34,744 nt of DNA from Prevotella sp. AGR2160 (GTDB taxonomy: Bacteria; Bacteroidota; Bacteroidia; Bacteroidales; Bacteroidaceae): NCBI RefSeq assembly GCF_000424185.1, contig NZ_AUJK01000022.1, forward strand, positions 1 to 34,744, in the 5' to 3' direction. A program made the translations under genes and the position numbers. The notes below the pieces were generated by a model. That model made no database searches, was not told the origin of the DNA, and was given only the letters and a program-made list of their open reading frames with translations. Positions 24,976-33,968 of this stretch are shown here, in pieces (position 1 is the stretch's first letter; each line of letters begins with the position of its first letter).

Positions 24976-26667
24976 TTAGTCGGTGAATTTGATCTTTGAA
25001 GGTTTGATCATTGAAAAATACCATTGCAAATTGACTTTCAGCTTGTCGTATGTTTTGTGAGAGATAATGACTGACTGCAAGGATGAGCAATGCTCAAACG
25101 CATAGTTGCCAATGCTCGTCACGGAGTCGGGGATGGTGACGGACTGCAAGGACCAGCAACTCTCAAACGCATGGTCGCCAATGCTCGTCACGGAGTCGGG
25201 GATGGTGACGGACTGCAAGGATTCGCAACCATAAAACGCACCGCCGCCAATGCTCGTCTCGGAGTCGAGGATGGTGACGGACTGCAAGGATGAGCAACCC
25301 GAAAACGCTTCGTCGCCAATGCTCGTCACGGAGTCGGGGATGGTGACGGACTGCAAGGATGAGCAATCCTCAAACGCATTGTTGCCAATGCGGGTCACGG
25401 AGTCGGGGATGGTGACGGACTGCAAGGATTCGCAACTCCTAAACGCACCGTAGCCAATGCTCGTCACGGAGTCGGGGATGGTGATGGACAGCAAGGAATC
25501 GCAGCAATCGAACGCTCTATCGCCAATGCTCGTCACTGAGTCGGGGATGGTGACGGACAGCAAGGAATTGCACTCCAAAAACGCACAATAACAAATGCTC
25601 CTTGTTCCTTTCTTAATTGTATAATTTGTTAAGCCCCTATTAGTGCTTCTTAATAGCTTCTTCCCATCCTTGGAATATTTCACGCCAAACTCATCTGTCC
25701 ATGCGTTCATCTTATCTTCTACCGTCACTTCCGTGCTAATAATTTCAACCCCCGGTTCCTTCGGTCGCTCCAGTGACAATAGACGGAAAGATACGTTCGA
25801 TAAATCGGATTGAGTAAGGGCAATGATGAACAGTCCCACAAGGGTGTTCACCTCTGGGCACTCAGACGGGAAGATGTCCTTTAAAAGTTGACAGTCATGA
25901 ATGGCCCTATAGTCTTTTTCTGAGAAGAGAAGGCGGTCGGCAGCGCCATACTTCTCAAGCAAGGCAGGCTCTTCAGCGATCACCCTGAGAGAAAGCAGGA
26001 TGGAGGCAAGCGAGAAGTCGTCAATATGCTCGTTGAAGGTTTCTTCCGTGCGTGCGGGGTGGCGGAAGTCCGGACTGCCCATCTCCTGCGCCTTCTGTCC
26101 CTTCATTGCCGGAACGAACATGCCGTCATAGTCTATCAGCACCAACGTACCATCCTCTCTCACCATGATGTTGTCTGGCTTTAAGTCACCGTGAGCAAAC
26201 GGTTGCGGCATCAGCCACAGGGCAAGACGGCTGAACTGGTAGGCAAGCAGATGCAACTGATAACTGTCGTGGAGATGTTGACGGATATACTGGTCGAGGT
26301 TGGTGCCCTCCACCCAGTCCATCAGCAGGACGGGAAACTCGTCGCCATCTGCATTGGCAGAGTCGACGAACAGCTCATTGTCAAAATACTGAAACTTGGT
26401 GAGGAAACTTGAAGAGACAAACTCCAGTTCCTCAGCTATCATCCGGTAGTTCTCCGCACGATTCGGCTGGTCTTTGAGAAAACACTTCACGGCATAGAGC
26501 TTGTCTTTCTTCTCATCCCGCATCTTGAACACTACGGCAAAGCCGCCGCTGGTCATCACGGGGTTGCCATTGTCATCGGTCACAGGCCGGAGATCGCGCA
26601 GCTTATCGAAGTTGTCCTCCGCATTCCTCACCGCTTCTACATATTCTGATATTAAAGGGTATGTCAT
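24976..26667 (-). CDS. Protein kinase - leucine-rich repeat fusion, short paralogue
   Basis: 563 residues, no signal peptide or membrane segment. Residues 1-~310 form a Ser/Thr-type protein kinase domain: G-loop TSGGFAVVF (39-47), K61 in YAVKCFL, catalytic loop HGDLKPDN (159-166), and metal site DYDG (179-182, D179 retained). After a linker with [15 protein letters not shown], residues ~365-540 hold eight 23-residue BspA-type repeats ([18 protein letters not shown]), closed by [16 protein letters not shown]. It is the last gene of the operon, 62 bases after the PP2C gene. The kinase half is nearly identical to that of 29724-33407. The repeats are a likely ligand-binding surface. Confidence 0.9.
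   Translation of the reverse strand: MTYPLISEYVEAVRNAEDNFDKLRDLRPVTDDNGNPVMTSGGFAVVFKMRDEKKDKLYAVKCFLKDQPNRAENYRMIAEELEFVSSSFLTKFQYFDNELFVDSANADGDEFPVLLMDWVEGTNLDQYIRQHLHDSYQLHLLAYQFSRLALWLMPQPFAHGDLKPDNIMVREDGTLVLIDYDGMFVPAMKGQKAQEMGSPDFRHPARTEETFNEHIDDFSLASILLSLRVIAEEPALLEKYGAADRLLFSEKDYRAIHDCQLLKDIFPSECPEVNTLVGLFIIALTQSDLSNVSFRLLSLERPKEPGVEIISTEVTVEDKMNAWTDEFGVKYSKDGKKLLRSTNRGLTNYTIKKGTRSICYCAFLECNSLLSVTIPDSVTSIGDRAFDCCDSLLSITIPDSVTSIGYGAFRSCESLQSVTIPDSVTRIGNNAFEDCSSLQSVTIPDSVTSIGDEAFSGCSSLQSVTILDSETSIGGGAFYGCESLQSVTIPDSVTSIGDHAFESCWSLQSVTIPDSVTSIGNYAFEHCSSLQSVIISHKTYDKLKVNLQWYFSMIKPSKIKFTD
25068..25600. repeat. 69-bp coding tandem repeats (LRR array, short)
   Basis: Eight units, each 69 bases (23 codons), share AATGCTCGTCACGGAGTCGG and neighbouring bases almost exactly. 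They vary mainly at the codons just after AACGC, i.e. at solvent-facing repeat positions. Confidence 0.9.
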
Positions 26668-26729
26668 TCTGTTTCCATCTCATATATTGGACTTATGACT
26701 TCAACGAACAGAACAGCCGAAAGTTGTTG

Positions 26730-27656
26730 TCAAAGCCACTTCTTGTACTTTTTCTTTTGTAGCATTTTTAGATTCCTCGGCTGATGCATCTTTCTCCAAG
26801 CCAAGGCATGATGTTCGGCATGGCTATGAGTCTTTTCTCTCTTTTTAGTTTGTCGGCAGTCCAGCATTGCCAAGGAGTAGTCGTCATGAGCCAACAGCCC
26901 CGACTCTTCCAGACTGCTCATGAGCCAAATGAAACTCTTTTGCTCTCGGGCGGCATCCAACAGTCTTGTAAGGCTCTTCTCGAAATCCTCAGCTTCTTCC
27001 TCCGCTACTTTTATGAAGTTGCTGTTCTTTGTCCTGGCTGCGATGGCTTCGTCGATTTCATCCTCGTAGTTCTCTCTATGGCATAACTCATACCTCATCA
27101 GAATATAATGTGACAGGGCATCCGTGGCGACAAATATCACCTCTTCGCCCGTTAACTGGAACTGCCCCGCATGGAAGCCCTCTGCTTTGAGTGCTGCGTT
27201 GCTTCCTATCAGATAGGGCGCATCGTCAAAAGACGAGAGTCTGATGTTGGAGTATTTCAGCTCATGGTTGTGGAAGTCGTAGCAGAACACGACACTGTCG
27301 CCGTAAGTGATCCATTCTGCCGTCTTGCTGTCTTGTAACCACACGGCGGCGAGGGTGGCGAAGGAGCCTTCGTCGTAGAACTTGTTGAGGAAAAGCGCAC
27401 CTTGCTGTTTGGCTTTCTCTTCACAGTCCTTGTAATAGGGTTCCCAAATGCCGTCCACCCATGCGTCCAACTGTTGGAAGTCTTGCAGGGCACTTACCGG
27501 CAATTGCTTCAGCAGATATTTTGACCACAACTCGGCAAACACTCCGCCACCTCCGGCACCGTCCGACACGGCAGCCATGCCTTTCTTTGCGAGTGCCGCA
27601 TCCTCATTGATGACACGGCTCTCACGCTTCGATATGGATTGAGAATAGTACTTCAT
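26730..27656 (-). CDS. PP2C-family Ser/Thr protein phosphatase
   Basis: 308 residues. PP2C motifs in order: INEDAALAKK (E18, D19), AAVSDGAGGGGVFAE (D32 G33), SFATLAAVWLQ and AEWITYGDSVVF (GD 119-120), EEVIFVATDALS (D179), AHDDYSLAML (DD 258-259). All metal-binding acidic positions are present, so it should be active with Mn/Mg. The last 40 residues are basic (KKREKTHSH...QKKKYKKWL). Its ATG overlaps the stop of the DarT-VWA gene. Flanked by two kinase genes, it presumably reverses their phosphorylation, perhaps on the VWA protein. Confidence 0.9.
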   Translation of the reverse strand: MKYYSQSISKRESRVINEDAALAKKGMAAVSDGAGGGGVFAELWSKYLLKQLPVSALQDFQQLDAWVDGIWEPYYKDCEEKAKQQGALFLNKFYDEGSFATLAAVWLQDSKTAEWITYGDSVVFCYDFHNHELKYSNIRLSSFDDAPYLIGSNAALKAEGFHAGQFQLTGEEVIFVATDALSHYILMRYELCHRENYEDEIDEAIAARTKNSNFIKVAEEEAEDFEKSLTRLLDAAREQKSFIWLMSSLEESGLLAHDDYSLAMLDCRQTKKREKTHSHAEHHALAWRKMHQPRNLKMLQKKKYKKWL

Positions 27657-29104
27657 TTGTTTTGACTGATATTGGTGGGGGTACCGATATCCATCAGTTG
27701 GATAAGGGTTGACATATCCGCGTTCACGGCCATGGCGACATGCCGTTTGTTACCTTCATCCCCTCTGATATCTGATATGGGCTCGTTGTATCGTGTGGGC
27801 AACAGACTCGACATCTCATAGAGCGTCTGACCGTAAGAGCCGCTCTCCACTTCTGACTTGTCCACCGGGAACGCCACATTTTCTTGGTCGTTTGGAACAA
27901 TATGAATGTTGAAGAGCAGCACGTTGCCGTCGTTGGTGAACATCGATTTCAGCTCATTGGAGAGCTGCAACATATTCTCCTTTGTCGTACCATTAAACAG
28001 TCCGTCGGTGATGTTGATGATGGTCGGTGGATAGCAGTCCTTGTCGTGGTGCTGCTCCATCCATTTCTCCAGGAGTTCCTTAGCTTTGCCGAACGCCTTA
28101 TGCATACTAGTCATTCCTCCGTTTGAACAAGCGTCTATCCATTGCACGCTCTCCACTTCCTTGGTCACAGTGCCTCGTCTTGTCCTGACTTCCTTTCGCG
28201 TGGTGATGGTCTTGAAAGGATGATCCTTCAGTTCCTGCGGCGACACGAAGTCGCGGCCCTCCAGTTCGCCCTGCCATCCGCTGTAGGCATCCGAGCCATA
28301 GCCGATGACAGCGATGTCATAGTAATGGCGCACCTCGTTGGTCTTGATGCAGCGCAGCACGAGCTCGTTGATTTGATTGTTGACGATTCGTGCCACAGCC
28401 TCCGACATCGGCATCTGCTCACCGTTGTAGGTTGTCGTCCGTCTCATGGAACCCGACTGGTCGATAAGGAAGAGGAAGGCTGTCGGCGTGGCGCGGGTGA
28501 TTTGCGCCGTGTAGGCATCCTTGGATTGCAGCATCTTTGGCTGGCTGGGGATGGGAATGCCGAAATTGCCGATGTTGATGATGTATTTCAATGGAATGAA
28601 ATGGCTGACCATAACCTCCGCCTGGAAGAAGGGCTGCTCACTCTCATCAAGGTCGAAATGGGTGCGTGCCGTGACGGCATTGAAGTGTATTTTCTTGAAG
28701 TCGGCAAGTGTGCCGCCTTTCTGTGCTCCGTTGCGTGTGGCGTTGCGGTCGGCAAAGAGCGTGTCGTCCCAGTAAATTACTTCGGGGTCTATCTCCAGAA
28801 CTACCGGGTTGAAAATCCTGCCGTCGTTCATGGCTACGTACATCATCGGGTGCTGTCGTGTGAAGCTCACACGTACATAGTGCTGCAAGCCGTCCCTCCT
28901 GTCGAGACTTCGCGAGGTGTCGCCTCCGCCCTGCTTGGGTATCTTGATGCCCTTCTCGTCGCAATCGGCCCAGGAATAGAGACCGCCGTTTTTGATGATA
29001 GACTCCAAGTTGTCACGGTCGGTGAAATGGTAAAGCCGTGTGATATGGTGCTGGTCAAGTATTTCCTTGAAGTCGTTCCAGTTGCTTCTTTTGTTTTTGT
29101 CCAT
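27653..29104 (-). CDS. DarT-like ADP-ribosyltransferase - VWA domain fusion
   Basis: 483 residues. Residues ~15-180 match the DarT (DUF4433) fold of nucleic-acid ADP-ribosyltransferases: LYHFTDRDNLESIIKNGGLYS (H26), VRVSFTRQHPMMYVAMNDG (R78), VLEIDPEVIYWDDTLFADRNAT, and QAEVMV (161-166) with the expected catalytic Glu E163. Residues ~205-400 form a von Willebrand A domain with an intact metal-ion site: FLFLIDQSGSM (D215, S217, S219), GGMTSM (T332) and INITDG (D367). The tail ends in LIQLMDIGTPTNISQNK. DarT modifies bases in single-stranded DNA and is toxic unless reversed. No DarG macrodomain is encoded nearby; the NADAR-like gene directly upstream may replace it. I do not know of a described DarT-VWA fusion. 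Confidence 0.82.
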   Translation of the reverse strand: MDKNKRSNWNDFKEILDQHHITRLYHFTDRDNLESIIKNGGLYSWADCDEKGIKIPKQGGGDTSRSLDRRDGLQHYVRVSFTRQHPMMYVAMNDGRIFNPVVLEIDPEVIYWDDTLFADRNATRNGAQKGGTLADFKKIHFNAVTARTHFDLDESEQPFFQAEVMVSHFIPLKYIINIGNFGIPIPSQPKMLQSKDAYTAQITRATPTAFLFLIDQSGSMRRTTTYNGEQMPMSEAVARIVNNQINELVLRCIKTNEVRHYYDIAVIGYGSDAYSGWQGELEGRDFVSPQELKDHPFKTITTRKEVRTRRGTVTKEVESVQWIDACSNGGMTSMHKAFGKAKELLEKWMEQHHDKDCYPPTIINITDGLFNGTTKENMLQLSNELKSMFTNDGNVLLFNIHIVPNDQENVAFPVDKSEVESGSYGQTLYEMSSLLPTRYNEPISDIRGDEGNKRHVAMAVNADMSTLIQLMDIGTPTNISQNK

Positions 29105-29116
29105 ATTCAGTTGTCT

Positions 29117-29722
29117 TTAATCAAACAATGAAGGTTCTTTTAGGGTCGTTTTACTGCTATCCTTTTGTCTCGGGCCATAAGGGTAAGTACCTTCCACATA
29201 CGCCTTGATGAGCGATGCATGGGAGAGGGGCTTGCGGCCGTTGTCCACATCGGCGTTGGTGTCGTAGTCGAGCAGTACGATGGTCTTTGTCTTGCTCACC
29301 TCGCGCAGCCGGTCGATGATGTCTTTGACCTTGTTCTCCAACACCCACTGATAAGTGGGTATGTATATCTGTTTCCGAGCCTCTATATAGCCTAACAACT
29401 CTGTGCCGTTCACGCCCTTTCTGTGGCCCAACGGCTTGCCGTATTTTCTGACGGTTCGCTTCAGTCCCCGCATGGTGTCGTTGCTGAAGAGCGAGGTGTC
29501 TACGTCGCAGCCTTCAAACACTTTCAGTCCCTGCCAGACGGCCTCCACGCATGTGGCGGTGTAGCCTGGACTGAACGGCACGGGGATGCCATAGTGGGGA
29601 TAGAATGGACTCAGTTTTACCAGTCCGTCCTTTGCCTTACTGGTCACGTCCGCCAAGATGGCATCGGGATATTTTTTGAGAAGAGTCTCTGGCTTCTTTC
29701 GTTTTGATTCGATGATTATCAT
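29117..29722 (-). CDS. NADAR-like protein, candidate ADP-ribosyl hydrolase/antidote
   Basis: 201 residues, cytoplasmic. It resembles the NADAR (YbiA/DUF1768) superfamily in motif order: LSPFYPHYGIPVPFSPGY (cf. 'LSNFYP.PF..G'), CVEAVWQGLKVF (59-70; cf. 'SEHYFQAQKF', E60 retained), KYGKPLGHRKGV (94-104; cf. 'MGR...R') and a C-terminal KPLSHASLIKAYVEG (cf. 'N.LG.LLM.VR'). This is by-eye motif reading and could be wrong. NADAR proteins remove ADP-ribose from guanine and are paired with DarT toxins in some operons. It lies 12 bases before DarT-VWA and 1 base after the long kinase-LRR gene. Confidence 0.6.
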   Translation of the reverse strand: MIIIESKRKKPETLLKKYPDAILADVTSKAKDGLVKLSPFYPHYGIPVPFSPGYTATCVEAVWQGLKVFEGCDVDTSLFSNDTMRGLKRTVRKYGKPLGHRKGVNGTELLGYIEARKQIYIPTYQWVLENKVKDIIDRLREVSKTKTIVLLDYDTNADVDNGRKPLSHASLIKAYVEGTYPYGPRQKDSSKTTLKEPSLFD

Positions 29723-29723
29723 G

Positions 29724-32700
29724 TTAGTCGGTGAATTTAATCTCTGAAGAATACCATTGCAAATGGAATTTCAGCTTGTCGTATGTTTTGTGAGAGATAA
29801 AGACGGAATGCAAGGATGAGCAATTGTCAAACGCACTGTAGCCAATGCTCGTCACGGAGTCGGGGATAGTGACGGACTGCAAGGATTGGCAATCATTAAA
29901 CGCTTTGTCGCCAATGCTCGTCACGGAGTCGGGGATCGTGATGGACTGCAAGGATGAGCAATGTGAAAACGCGTCGTCGCAAATGCTCGTCACGGAGTCG
30001 GGGATGGTGACGGAATGCAAGGATGAGCAAAACTCAAACGCACTGTCGCCAATGCTGGTCACGGTGTCGGGGATGGTGACGGAATGCAAGAATTTGCAAC
30101 CATCAAACGCATGGTAGCCAATGCTCGTCACGGAGTCGGGAATCGTGACGGACTGCAAGGAATCGCAACTCGAAAACGCGGCGTCGCCAATGCTGGTCAC
30201 GGAGTCGGGGATGGTGACGGACTCCAAGGAATCGCACTGCAAAAACGCACAGATGCCAATGCTCGTCACGGAGTCGGGGATGGTGACGGAATGCAAGAAT
30301 TTGCAACCCCAAAACGCACTGTCGCCAATGCTCGTCACGGAGTCGGGGATGGTGACGGAATGCAAGGACTTGCAATCAATAAACGCACAGTCGCCAATGC
30401 TCGTCACGGAGTCGGGGATGATAAAATTTTCTCCCTTTGATAAATAAGAAATCAGTTTTCGTCTATCAGAAGTATACAGGTTACCCTCAAATATTGTAAA
30501 ATGATTGGAACGATTGATAACTCTTGCCGGACAATTAACAAATGGATTCCCTTTGATAATTGTCACAGAGTCTGGGATGGTGACAGACTGCAAGGATGAG
30601 CAATTATAAAACACACGGTCGCCAATGCTCGTCACGGAGTCGGGAATGGTGATGGATTGCAAGGAATAGCAATAACTAAACGCCCAGTCGCCAATGCTGG
30701 TCACTGAGTCGGGGATGGTGACGGACAGCAAGGAATCGCAACCCTGAAACGCACTGTCGCCAATCCTCGTCACGGAGTCGGGGATGGTGATGGACTGCAA
30801 GGATGAGCAATCCCCAAACGCACTGTCGCCAATACTGGTCACTGAGTCGGGGATGGTGACGGAATGCAAGGATGAGCACAAACTAAACGCACTTTTGCCA
30901 ATGCTCGTCACGGAGTCGGGGATGGTGATAGACTGCAAGGATCTGCAACCCCCAAACGCACTGTCGCCAATCCTCGTCACGGAGTCGGGGATGGTGACGG
31001 ACTGCAAGGATCTGCACCCAATAAACGCACCGACGCCTATGCTGGTCACGGAGTCGGGGATGGTGACGGACTGCAAGGACTCGCAATGCCAAAACGCACT
31101 GTCGCCAATCCTCGTCACGGAGTCGGGGATGGTGACGGACTGCAAGGATCTGCACCCAATAAACGCACCGACGCCTATGCTGGTCACGGAGTCGGGGATG
31201 GTGACGGACTGCAAGGACTCGCAATGCCAAAACGCACTGTCGCCAATCCTCGTCACGGAGTCGGGGATGGTGACGTACTGCAAGAATTTGCAACCCCAAA
31301 ACGCACCGTCGCCAATGCTCGTCACGGAGTCGGGGATGGTGACGGAATGCAAGGATTTGCAACCAATAAACGCTCTGTCGCCAATGCTCGTCACGGAGTC
31401 GGGGATGATAAAATTTTCTCCCTTTGATAAATAAGAAATCAGTTTTCGTCTTTCAGAAGTATACAGGTTACCCTCAAATATAGTAAAATGATTGGAATGA
31501 TTGATAACTCTTGCCGGACAATCAACAAATGGATTCCCTTTAATAAATGTCACAAACTCGGGGATGGTGACGGACTGCAAGGATTTGCAACCCCAAAACG
31601 CACGGTCGCCAATGCTCGTCACGGAGTCGGAGATGGTGACGGACTGCAAGGATTCGCACTGAAAAAACGCACGGTCGCCAATGCTTGTCACGGAGTCGGG
31701 GATGGTGACGGACTGCAAGGATCTGCAACCCTGAAACGCACATTCGCCAATGCTGGTCACGGAGTCGGGGATGGTGACGGACTGCAAGGATGAGCAACCC
31801 CAAAACGCACTGTCGCCAATACTGGCCACGGAGTCGGGGATGGTGACGGACTGCAAGGATGAGCAACCATCAAACGCATGGTCGCCAATGCTTGTCACGG
31901 AGTCGGGGATGGTGACAGACTGCAAGGATGAGCAACGCTCAAACGCACTGTCGCCAATGCTTGTCACGGAGTCGGGGATGGTGACAGACTGCAAGGATGA
32001 GCAACGCTCAAACGCTCTGTTGCCAATGCTTGTCACGGAGTCGGGGATGATAAAATTTTCTCCCTTTGATAAATAAGAAATCAGTTTTCGTCTTTCAGAA
32101 GTATACAGGTTACCCTCAAATATGGTAAAATGATTGGAATGATTGATAACTCTTGCCGGGCAATCAATAAATGGATTCCCTTTAATAATTGTCACAGACT
32201 CGGGGATGGTGACGGACTGCAAGGACCAGCAATCCCTAAACGCACTGTCGCCAATGCTCGTCACGGAGTCAGGGATGGTGATAGACTGCAAGGAAGGACG
32301 AGAGTCATAGTCTCCAGCAAACGCAGCATCGCAAATACATCTTGTTCCTTGCCTAATCGTATAATTCGTTAAGTTCCTCTTAGTGCTTTCTAATAGCTTC
32401 TTCCCATCCTTGGAATATTTCACGCCATACTCATCAGTCCATGCATCCTTCTTATCTTCTTCCGTCACTTCCGTGCTGATAATTTCAATCTCTGGTTCCT
32501 TCGGTCGCTCCAACGACAACAGGCGGAAGGATATGTTCGATAAATCGGATTGAGTAAGGGCAATGATGAACAGTCCAACAAGGGTGTTCACCTCTGAACA
32601 CTCAGACGGGAAAATGTCCTTTAAAAGTTGACAGTCATGAATGTTCCTATAGTCTTTCTCCGAGAAGAGAAGGCGGTCGGCAGCGCCATACTTCTCAACC

Positions 32701-33407
32701 AAGGCAGGCTCTTCGGCAATCACCCTGAGAGAAAGCAGGATGGAGGCAAGCGAGAAGTCGTCAATATGCTCGTTGAAGTTTTCTTCCGTGCGTGCGGGAT
32801 GGCGGAAGTCCGGACTGCCCATCTCCCGCGCCTTCTGTCCTTTCATTGCCGGAACGAACATGCCGTCATAGTCTATCAGCACCAACGTACCGTCCTCTCT
32901 CACCATGATGTTGTCTGGCTTTAAGTCGCCGTGGGCAAACGGCTGTAGCATCAGCCACAGGGCGAGACGGCTGAACTGGTAGGCAAGCAGATGCAACTGA
33001 TAGCTGTCGTGGAGATGCTGACGGATATACTGGTCGAGGTTGGTGCCCTCCACCCAGTCCATCAGCAGGACGGGGAACTCCTCGCCATCAGCATTGGCAG
33101 AGTCGACGAACAACTCGTTGTCCAAATACTGAAACTTGGTGAGGAAACTTGAAGAGACAAATTCCAGTTCCTCAGCTATCATCCGGTAGTTCTCCGCACG
33201 GTTCGGCTGGTCTTTGAGAAAGCACTTCACTGCATAGAGCTTGTCATTCTTCTCATCCCGCATCTTGAACACCACTGCAAAGTTGCCGCTGGTCATCACT
33301 GGGTTGCCATTGTCATCGGTCACAGGCCGGAGATTGCGCAGCTTATCGAAGTTGTCCTCCGCATTCCTCACCGCCTCTACATATTCTGATATTAAAGGGT
33401 ATGTCAT
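29724..33407 (-). CDS. Protein kinase - leucine-rich repeat fusion, long paralogue
   Basis: 1227 residues from ATG 33407. That start matches its paralogue; a longer frame from 33440 adds 11 residues. The kinase domain has [10 protein letters not shown]61 in [15 protein letters not shown] 159-166 and DYDG 179-182. After a linker come about 30 BspA-type 23-residue repeats, interrupted by three copies of a different 47-residue island ([20 protein letters not shown]...[11 protein letters not shown]), and the cap [16 protein letters not shown]. No signal peptide, membrane segment or sorting tail, so unlike surface BspA proteins this should be cytoplasmic. It is the first operon gene, behind the box at 33472-33479. 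Probable role: sensing through the repeats and phosphorylating a partner such as DarT-VWA. Confidence 0.92.
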   Translation of the reverse strand: MTYPLISEYVEAVRNAEDNFDKLRNLRPVTDDNGNPVMTSGNFAVVFKMRDEKNDKLYAVKCFLKDQPNRAENYRMIAEELEFVSSSFLTKFQYLDNELFVDSANADGEEFPVLLMDWVEGTNLDQYIRQHLHDSYQLHLLAYQFSRLALWLMLQPFAHGDLKPDNIMVREDGTLVLIDYDGMFVPAMKGQKAREMGSPDFRHPARTEENFNEHIDDFSLASILLSLRVIAEEPALVEKYGAADRLLFSEKDYRNIHDCQLLKDIFPSECSEVNTLVGLFIIALTQSDLSNISFRLLSLERPKEPEIEIISTEVTEEDKKDAWTDEYGVKYSKDGKKLLESTKRNLTNYTIRQGTRCICDAAFAGDYDSRPSLQSITIPDSVTSIGDSAFRDCWSLQSVTIPESVTIIKGNPFIDCPARVINHSNHFTIFEGNLYTSERRKLISYLSKGENFIIPDSVTSIGNRAFERCSSLQSVTIPDSVTSIGDSAFERCSSLQSVTIPDSVTSIGDHAFDGCSSLQSVTIPDSVASIGDSAFWGCSSLQSVTIPDSVTSIGECAFQGCRSLQSVTIPDSVTSIGDRAFFQCESLQSVTISDSVTSIGDRAFWGCKSLQSVTIPEFVTFIKGNPFVDCPARVINHSNHFTIFEGNLYTSERRKLISYLSKGENFIIPDSVTSIGDRAFIGCKSLHSVTIPDSVTSIGDGAFWGCKFLQYVTIPDSVTRIGDSAFWHCESLQSVTIPDSVTSIGVGAFIGCRSLQSVTIPDSVTRIGDSAFWHCESLQSVTIPDSVTSIGVGAFIGCRSLQSVTIPDSVTRIGDSAFGGCRSLQSITIPDSVTSIGKSAFSLCSSLHSVTIPDSVTSIGDSAFGDCSSLQSITIPDSVTRIGDSAFQGCDSLLSVTIPDSVTSIGDWAFSYCYSLQSITIPDSVTSIGDRVFYNCSSLQSVTIPDSVTIIKGNPFVNCPARVINRSNHFTIFEGNLYTSDRRKLISYLSKGENFIIPDSVTSIGDCAFIDCKSLHSVTIPDSVTSIGDSAFWGCKFLHSVTIPDSVTSIGICAFLQCDSLESVTIPDSVTSIGDAAFSSCDSLQSVTIPDSVTSIGYHAFDGCKFLHSVTIPDTVTSIGDSAFEFCSSLHSVTIPDSVTSICDDAFSHCSSLQSITIPDSVTSIGDKAFNDCQSLQSVTIPDSVTSIGYSAFDNCSSLHSVFISHKTYDKLKFHLQWYSSEIKFTD
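30421..30560. repeat. LRR island module, copy 1
   Basis: 140-base non-repeat module inside the LRR array, encoding [20 protein letters not shown] and [11 protein letters not shown]. It is highly similar to 31408-31548 and 32050-32190. Confidence 0.88.
30954..31270. repeat. 138-bp exact tandem duplication within the LRR array
   Basis: Bases 30954-31091 recur identically at 31092-31229, and a third partial copy runs on to about 31275, where it diverges. Two consecutive repeats (…FWHCESLQ…, …FIGCRSLQ…) were duplicated as a unit, which indicates a very recent event. Confidence 0.9.
31408..31548. repeat. LRR island module, copy 2
   Basis: Encodes [20 protein letters not shown] and [11 protein letters not shown]. 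It is the second of three near-identical modules. Confidence 0.88.
32050..32190. repeat. LRR island module, copy 3
   Basis: Encodes [20 protein letters not shown] and [11 protein letters not shown]. In protein order this is the first module, because the gene reads on the minus strand. Confidence 0.88.
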
Positions 33408-33471
33408 TCTGTTTTCAGATCTGCTTTTTAAGTTATACAATAGCTTTTGGCTTTATTTCTGCAAAGTTACA

Positions 33472-33479
33472 TAAAAAAA
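33472..33479 (-). promoter_or_regulatory. -7 promoter box of the kinase/NADAR/DarT-VWA/PP2C operon
   Basis: TAACTTTG on the minus strand, 64 bases upstream of the ATG at 33407. It is the only good box I found for the whole 8.4-kb unit, whose genes overlap or are separated by 1 to 62 bases. Confidence 0.65.
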
Positions 33480-33960
33480 CTGAGATCTTATACCAAAAGA
33501 ACCTCAAATCCGCAACTACGCGCCTAATATGATACAGAAGCGAAAATAATCTGCATCGTTAGTAAAAAGGGGGCACAGTGCATCGAATGTCACCATAAAG
33601 ACATATAAATGCCCCTTACCCCACCATGCGACTTGAGGCAATACGCTTACGTATAACCGCGTCTATCGCCGCACGACATTCGGATTAGGCGATATACTCA
33701 AAGCATTGTTCAAATAGAATTCAGCTTATGGAGGGAGTTTGATACCGTTCTAAATGTGGATGCCGGAAGTCGTAATCGATGAAATCGACGAATACATCAT
33801 GCTCCAACAGCAATAAGAAGCGGATGATGCTTTTTGGGAAAAACATGGGTCGGAAGCTATGTTCTCAATGTTGTAATGCTATAGAAAAAAGTCTTTCGCT
33901 AAGCAGGGAATAATTAAAACCTACGCAGCAAAAGACCTTTTGTTAGCAAGAAAAATCCAA
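33480..33960. other. Intergenic, apparently decayed DNA
   Basis: No intact gene. The plus strand has broken frames such as MWMPEVVIDEIDEYIMLQQQ followed by stops. The minus strand around 33720-33840 reads IIRFLLLLEHDVFVDFIDYD and stops. Neither could be assigned to a family. No repeats or RNA genes were recognised. Confidence 0.4.
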
Positions 33961-33968
33961 TCTTCATT

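Larger units (their letters stand above)
29797..32330. repeat. 69-bp coding tandem repeats (LRR array, long)
   Basis: About 30 units of 69 bases with a nearly invariant core (CGTCACGGAGTCGGGGATGG) and a variable patch next to AACGC. The unit length is a multiple of three, so gain or loss of units keeps the frame. Such near-identity at DNA level makes unit number recombination-prone. Confidence 0.92.

Noticed and set aside
28142..29131. 329-codon plus-strand frame opposite DarT-VWA
   Set aside because: No family features. The minus strand carries conserved catalytic and MIDAS motifs.
30784..31434. Long plus-strand and alternative minus-strand frames across the LRR array (also 30883-31362, 29845-30117)
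   Set aside because: They are by-products of a repeat unit of 69 bases without stops in several frames. The minus frame with the kinase domain is clearly the real one.
29797..32330. Regularly spaced direct repeats resembling a CRISPR array
   Set aside because: The unit is a continuous 69-base codon-phased coding repeat with similar intervening sequence, inside a long open frame. No cas genes.
24976..33407. A classical DarTG toxin-antitoxin pair
   Set aside because: No macrodomain (DarG) protein is encoded in the operon or next to it. The NADAR-like gene is the only candidate antidote.
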